Below, piece by piece: positions 29,016-32,066 of a DNA stretch of 32,066 nucleotides. The DNA lies in IMG/VR virus record IMGVR_UViG_3300042887_000309, positions 1 to 32,066 of that record; one strand, given 5' to 3'. Below the pieces are notes generated by a model. That model saw only the letters and a list, made by a program, of their open reading frames with translations. It was not told the origin of the DNA and searched no databases. The position numbers and the translations under genes were made by a program. The stretch comes from a virus. The first letter of the stretch is position 1. Each line of letters starts with the position of its first letter.

Positions 29016-29066
29016 TGTTAATTTTATGTTAAAATGTTTTTTATAAACAAATAATGTTTATATTTG
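29016..29066 (+). promoter_or_regulatory. promoter P4 with tandem TGTTAA boxes
   Basis: TATATTTG at 29059-29066, T-rich stretch beginning 23 nt upstream, and TGTTAA at 29016-29021 and 29027-29032, again 11 bp apart and in the same orientation as at P1; 26 bases separate the second box from the -7 element (37 at P1, 21 at P3). The leader AACAATTTAAAAAACAAAC leads to ATG 29094. It begins right after T6. Confidence 0.78.
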
Positions 29067-29093
29067 CATATAACAATTTAAAAAACAAACAAA

Positions 29094-29300
29094 ATGGACA
29101 AACTACAAATTTTATTCAAATTAGAAACTTGCATTTCTATTTTAGAAAACACAGACAATGTTTATGTACGTAAACAATTAGAATTAATTGCTAATGCATT
29201 AGTAAAAGATTGGAATGAATCAGAAGCTTATGCTCAACAAATTAGAGAAATATTAAATGTTGATGAAACTTATAACAATTTAGATAACTTAAGAATATGA
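29094..29300 (+). CDS. hypothetical helical protein, 68 aa
   Basis: First gene after P4, with the leader AAAACAAACAAA. Product MDKLQILFKLETCISILENT, then YVRKQLELIANALVKDWNES, is helical with no known motif. Its stop overlaps the next ATG (ATGA at 29297), so it is coupled to it. A possible early regulator or host-acting protein, without direct evidence. Confidence 0.62.
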   Translation: MDKLQILFKLETCISILENTDNVYVRKQLELIANALVKDWNESEAYAQQIREILNVDETYNNLDNLRI

Positions 29301-29500
29301 ATGAAGCTGCATACTTTACAATCCAATCTAAAGTACAAGGATTAGATAGAGAATTGTTCCAATACATAAATGAATTAATGTCTGGACAAAGTTTAACATC
29401 TGATGACCATTTAAAGATAATGATTGAAAGCACAGAAAGAGAATTAGCAACATACGATTACATACTAAAACTAATAATAAACAATGGAAACAAAAATTAA
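29297..29500 (+). CDS. hypothetical helical protein, 67 aa
   Basis: Product MNEAAYFTIQSKVQGLDREL, then FQYINELMSGQSLTSDDHLK and TERELATYDYILKLI: helices with a polar turn. It overlaps the RecE-like gene start by 17 bases. No family is recognised; its linkage suggests a small partner of the exonuclease, as inference. Confidence 0.6.
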   Translation: MNEAAYFTIQSKVQGLDRELFQYINELMSGQSLTSDDHLKIMIESTERELATYDYILKLIINNGNKN

Positions 29501-30260
29501 AACATTCGATAACAAGATTTGGGATAAAAAAGAACTAATAGACAATATGTATGATGATACATTCTACTATGGTTATTTAGGTAAACAAGCTTTATCTTCT
29601 TCAAGTCTTAAAATGGTATTATCAAGTCCTAAAACGTATAAGTACGTTACAAAGTACGGACAAAGTGAAACACAACCTTTACGTGATGGTAAACTATTCC
29701 ATACAATGATTTTAGAGCCACATAAGATTGATGAATTAACTATTGTAGATGTAGCAACAAAAGCAGGAAAAGCATACAAAGAAGCAAAAGCAGAAGGTAA
29801 AGAAGTATACACCACAAATGAAATAAAAGCTGCAGAAAGATTAGCTGATGCAATATTAAGAAATGATGAAGCAGTACACTATATGTCTAAAGCACAATTT
29901 GAAATTCCAGAAATAGCAATGATAAACGGAATACCATTTAGAGCAAAAGCAGATATATTAAAAGACAATATGATTGTAGATTTAAAAACTACTACAGGAT
30001 TGAATGAATTTAGATATTCAGCAGATAAATACTCTTATGATTTACAAGCATATCTTTACAGGGAAATGTTTAACGTAGATGAATTTGTATTTGTATGTAT
30101 TGACAAAGGAAGTTTAGACATTGGAATATTTGAATGTAGTGATGAATTTTATGAAAAAGGAAAACGTAAACTTGAACAAGGAATAGATAATTATAAATAC
30201 TTCTTTGGAGAAGATAGCGATGTAGATTTAAATCAATATGTATTAAGAGGTGTATTATGA
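29484..30260 (+). CDS. RecE-like exonuclease (PD-(D/E)xK, exo VIII family), 258 aa
   Basis: Degrades one strand of double-stranded ends to provide substrate for the annealing protein. Visible signs: LSSSSLKMVLSSPKTYKY at the N-terminus, GKLFHTMILEPHK with H73, GIPFRAKADILKDN with D157, MIVDLKTTTG with D166 and K168, and YDLQAYLYREMF, in the order and spacing of the exonuclease VIII/DUF3799 domain. Length fits the minimal catalytic domain. The ERF annealing partner is encoded 5 kb upstream and not next door. Overlaps the methyltransferase start (ATGA). Confidence 0.88.
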   Translation: METKIKTFDNKIWDKKELIDNMYDDTFYYGYLGKQALSSSSLKMVLSSPKTYKYVTKYGQSETQPLRDGKLFHTMILEPHKIDELTIVDVATKAGKAYKEAKAEGKEVYTTNEIKAAERLADAILRNDEAVHYMSKAQFEIPEIAMINGIPFRAKADILKDNMIVDLKTTTGLNEFRYSADKYSYDLQAYLYREMFNVDEFVFVCIDKGSLDIGIFECSDEFYEKGKRKLEQGIDNYKYFFGEDSDVDLNQYVLRGVL

Positions 30261-31207
30261 ATGTAGTTAGTTTATTTAACGGAATGAATACAGGCAGACA
30301 AGCTCTTGAAAATATAGGAATCAAAGTTAATAAATACTATTCAAGTGAAATAAAACCTTATGCAATAGAATTAACACAACATCATTTTCCAGATACAATA
30401 CAAGTAGGAGATGTAACTAAATGGAGAGAATGGAGTATTGATTGGAGTAGTATTGATTTAATATTAAGTGGTTCACCTTGTCAAGATTTAAGTGCTGCAG
30501 GAAAACGAGCAGGAATAAACGGAAGTAAATCTTCTTTGTTCTTTGTTTTTGTAGAAATATTAGAACATATTAAATCACTTAATCCTAAAGTATTATTCCT
30601 TCAAGAAAATGTAGGTAGTGCATCTAAATTAGATGTTGGTATTATGAGCCGAGCATTAGGAGTTTATCCAGTACGAATTAATAGTAGTTTAGTTACTGCT
30701 CAATTAAGAGACAGATACTATTGGAGTAATATAAAAACAAAAGAAACTATGTTTGATGTAGTGACTGATATTCCACAACCAAAAGATAGAGGAATAATGT
30801 TTAAAGATATTATTACAGAAGGAACAGTTGAAAGAGTTAAAGCATTAGCCTTATTAGAAAGTGAAAGTAGAGCTTGTACAAGTCAAGATAGTATTAAGAA
30901 AAGAGCATCAAAAGAATTTATTAATATGGTATATATTGATACTGATAAACATACTTGTTTAAATACTGGTAGTGGTAAAGATGGAAGTCAAAGATATTTA
31001 AAACACAGAAATGAAACTACTGGAATGATTACTTTAATTCAAGAAGATAAATTAGTAAGAACAGTAAATCAAATTGAAATGGAAAGGCTACAAGGTTTCC
31101 CTGATGGATATACTTCTATACTTTCAAAAGCTAAAGCAGGTTCATTATTAGGAGATGGATGGACTTTACCAATAATAGAACATATTTTTAAATTTATAAA
31201 ACAATAA
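30257..31207 (+). CDS. DNA (cytosine-5) methyltransferase, 316 aa
   Basis: Adds methyl groups to cytosine C5, probably protecting phage DNA from host nucleases. Motif I is VSLFNGMNTGRQALENIG (residues 4-21), motif IV GSPCQDLS with catalytic C75, motif VI QENV (116-119), motif VIII QLRDRYYW (149-156); motif IX region MERLQGFPDGYT and motif X LLGDGWTLPIIEHIFKF complete the enzyme. The short target-recognition region (about 190-255) gives no clue to the site. The GSPCQDLS-AGKR-G form is like the DNMT3-related phage clade. No restriction enzyme is adjacent. Confidence 0.92.
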   Translation: MNVVSLFNGMNTGRQALENIGIKVNKYYSSEIKPYAIELTQHHFPDTIQVGDVTKWREWSIDWSSIDLILSGSPCQDLSAAGKRAGINGSKSSLFFVFVEILEHIKSLNPKVLFLQENVGSASKLDVGIMSRALGVYPVRINSSLVTAQLRDRYYWSNIKTKETMFDVVTDIPQPKDRGIMFKDIITEGTVERVKALALLESESRACTSQDSIKKRASKEFINMVYIDTDKHTCLNTGSGKDGSQRYLKHRNETTGMITLIQEDKLVRTVNQIEMERLQGFPDGYTSILSKAKAGSLLGDGWTLPIIEHIFKFIKQ

Positions 31208-31212
31208 ACAAA

Positions 31213-31761
31213 ATGGAAATAACAGAAAGATTAAAAGAAATAATATTAAAAGAAACTGATATAGATGTTTCTAAAAATAGTAGAAAGCATAATATAATAG
31301 AAGCAAGAGCATTATATTTTTATTTGGTAAAACATTTTAAACCTAAAATGACATTACAAGAAATAGCTGAATCAGTAAATAAGAATCACGCTACTGTAAT
31401 ACATTCTTTAAATAATTATGAAATGTATGAAAAGTTTAATAGAGATTTAAGAAGTTTAAGAAACATAATAACAAATGAAATAGATGAAGAAAATGTATTA
31501 AATACAGAAGATAATGAAGAATTAAGATTAGAACTTAAAAAGAAAAACTTAAAAGTATCTGAATTAGAAATAAAATTAGAGGAAAGTAATTTAAGAATAA
31601 ACAAACTTGAAAAAGCAGCATACGAATACAAAATAATAGAACAGTTAAACAACCTTCTTAATAAAACAAAAGATACAGAACATCACAATGTAATGATACT
31701 ACGTTTAGAAGCTATCTATGATATGAATATGAAAGTAATAGAACATAATAAAAACAATTAA
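31213..31761 (+). CDS. DnaA-domain-IV-like replication protein with coiled coil, 182 aa
   Basis: Residues about 25-70 (RKHNIIEARALYFYLVKHF, then TLQEIAESVNKNHATVIHSL) match the helix-turn-helix domain IV by which DnaA binds origin boxes; the AAA+ domain of DnaA is absent. Residues about 96-150 are a Glu/Lys/Leu coiled coil (LRLELKKKNLKVSELEIKLE) for self-association. It may mark the phage origin or recruit host replication factors. Its last 96 bases recur at window position 1, so the next gene downstream on a circular map is at 98 or 31763. Confidence 0.82.
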   Translation: MEITERLKEIILKETDIDVSKNSRKHNIIEARALYFYLVKHFKPKMTLQEIAESVNKNHATVIHSLNNYEMYEKFNRDLRSLRNIITNEIDEENVLNTEDNEELRLELKKKNLKVSELEIKLEESNLRINKLEKAAYEYKIIEQLNNLLNKTKDTEHHNVMILRLEAIYDMNMKVIEHNKNN

Positions 31762-31770
31762 GATGAAAAA
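31666..31770 (+). repeat. right copy of direct terminal repeat (identical to 1-105)
   Basis: Exact 105-base match to 1-105, covering the last 96 nt of the DnaA-domain-IV-like gene, a one-base gap and the first eight bases of the next small ORF. The copies then diverge for about 140 bases and converge again at 31911. The pattern fits a circular genome with two strain haplotypes in one assembly. Confidence 0.9.
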
Positions 31771-31909
31771 AAACAAAGTAATTCAATTAATGACTTTAGC
31801 ATTTGAAGCAGGATTTAAACAAGCAGCAATAGTTGAAGCAGGATTAGAAGGAAAAGAAACAGATATATTAGTAAACTGGATTTATATTAAACACGTAAAT
31901 AATAAATAA
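31763..31909 (+). CDS. small hypothetical protein, 48 aa (variant allele of the locus at 98)
   Basis: ATG one base after the preceding stop. Product MKKNKVIQLMTLAFEAGFKQ, then AAIVEAGLEGKETDILVNWI, is helical with a helix-turn-helix-like A-G-F-K-Q-A-A start but no recognised family. It occupies exactly the locus of the unrelated 39-aa ORF at 98-217 and is followed by the same MPDITMC gene. As a swapped allele it is a candidate accessory gene. Confidence 0.6.
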   Translation: MKKNKVIQLMTLAFEAGFKQAAIVEAGLEGKETDILVNWIYIKHVNNK

Positions 31910-31910
31910 G

Positions 31911-32066
31911 ATGCCAGATATAACAATGTGTTCAGGAAACAACTGCGAACTATCTTCTATATGTTACAGATATAAAGCAGAACCAAGTAAGTTTAGACAA
32001 TCATACTTTTGTAAACCTCCTAATGAAGGATTAGAATGTGAATACTTCTGGGAATATAAACCTGAT
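31911..32066 (+). CDS. small cysteine-rich phage protein (MPDITMC family), variant copy, partial at 3' edge
   Basis: Starts MPDITMCSGNNCELSSICYR and is open to the window edge (52 codons). It is the same gene as 221-385 with scattered silent changes (AGG/AGA, TTT/TTC, CCC/CCT), Q-to-S at residue 8 and a block SYFCKPP where the left copy has SWFMDLP, which adds a fifth cysteine. Third-position silent changes indicate an older, functional divergence and not sequencing error. Confidence 0.8.
   Translation, partial: MPDITMCSGNNCELSSICYRYKAEPSKFRQSYFCKPPNEGLECEYFWEYKPD

Noticed and set aside
1-32066. tRNA genes, integrase, repressor or attachment site suggesting a temperate phage
   Set aside because: None could be recognised by eye in either strand; absence is not proof, as a tRNA scan could not be run.

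Overview
The window is almost certainly the near-complete genome of a strongly A+T-rich, tailed (siphovirus-type) phage of a Bacteroidota host, most like phages of Flavobacterium and its relatives. The reasons are promoters with the Bacteroidota -7 element TAnnTTTG, A-rich leaders (AAACAAACAAAATG) in place of Shine-Dalgarno sites, the standard code (TAA, TGA and TAG all used as stops), and structural proteins of types I associate with flavobacterial phages. Every supported gene is on the + strand. I see no integrase, no repressor and no tRNA, so a virulent phage is the simplest reading.

Layout. 1-841: end of a DnaA-domain-IV-like gene and small early-type ORFs. 886-2470: packaging genes (TerS, TerL). 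2471-3274: a self-contained unit with its own promoter, three small unknown genes and a terminator. 3322-10387: tail genes, including a putative tail assembly chaperone with a -1 frameshift site, a tail-completion pair, baseplate/hub proteins and a tape measure. 10428-13119: capsid protease, scaffold-like protein and major capsid protein. 13197-13739: major tail protein between two terminators. 13841-16488: portal and head-tail connector. 16506-16907: a homing HNH endonuclease. 16990-21672: receptor-binding region with an S74 self-cleaving fibre and a glycine-rich fibre. 21669-23124: lysis cassette (holin candidate, XhlA-like protein, amidase, unimolecular spanin). 23304-29005: NinG, ERF annealing protein, SSB, RecA-like ATPase, sigma-like factor, nuclease, MazG-like protein and many small ORFs. 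29094-31761: RecE-like exonuclease, C5-methyltransferase and DnaA-domain-IV protein.

Ends. Bases 1-105 are identical to 31666-31770, after which the two copies diverge (a different small ORF in each) and then become similar again (221-376 versus 31911-32066). The likeliest explanation is a circular or circularly permuted genome of about 31.7 kb whose assembly overran the junction into a second strain haplotype.

Regulation. Three promoters (ahead of 2667, 23837 and 29094) share TATATTTG and, just upstream, a tandem hexamer TGTTAA-N5-TGTTAA with an exact 11-bp period (reversed at 23759). This looks like a phage regulon that places the small 2667-3219 unit under the same control as the recombination and replication genes although it lies among late genes. 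Late genes instead have a different A/T-rich leader, 18 bases of which are identical at 3299 and 13821, each just after a terminator. A sigma-like protein at 26442 is a plausible link between the two programmes. Six good intrinsic terminators divide the otherwise one-directional genome.
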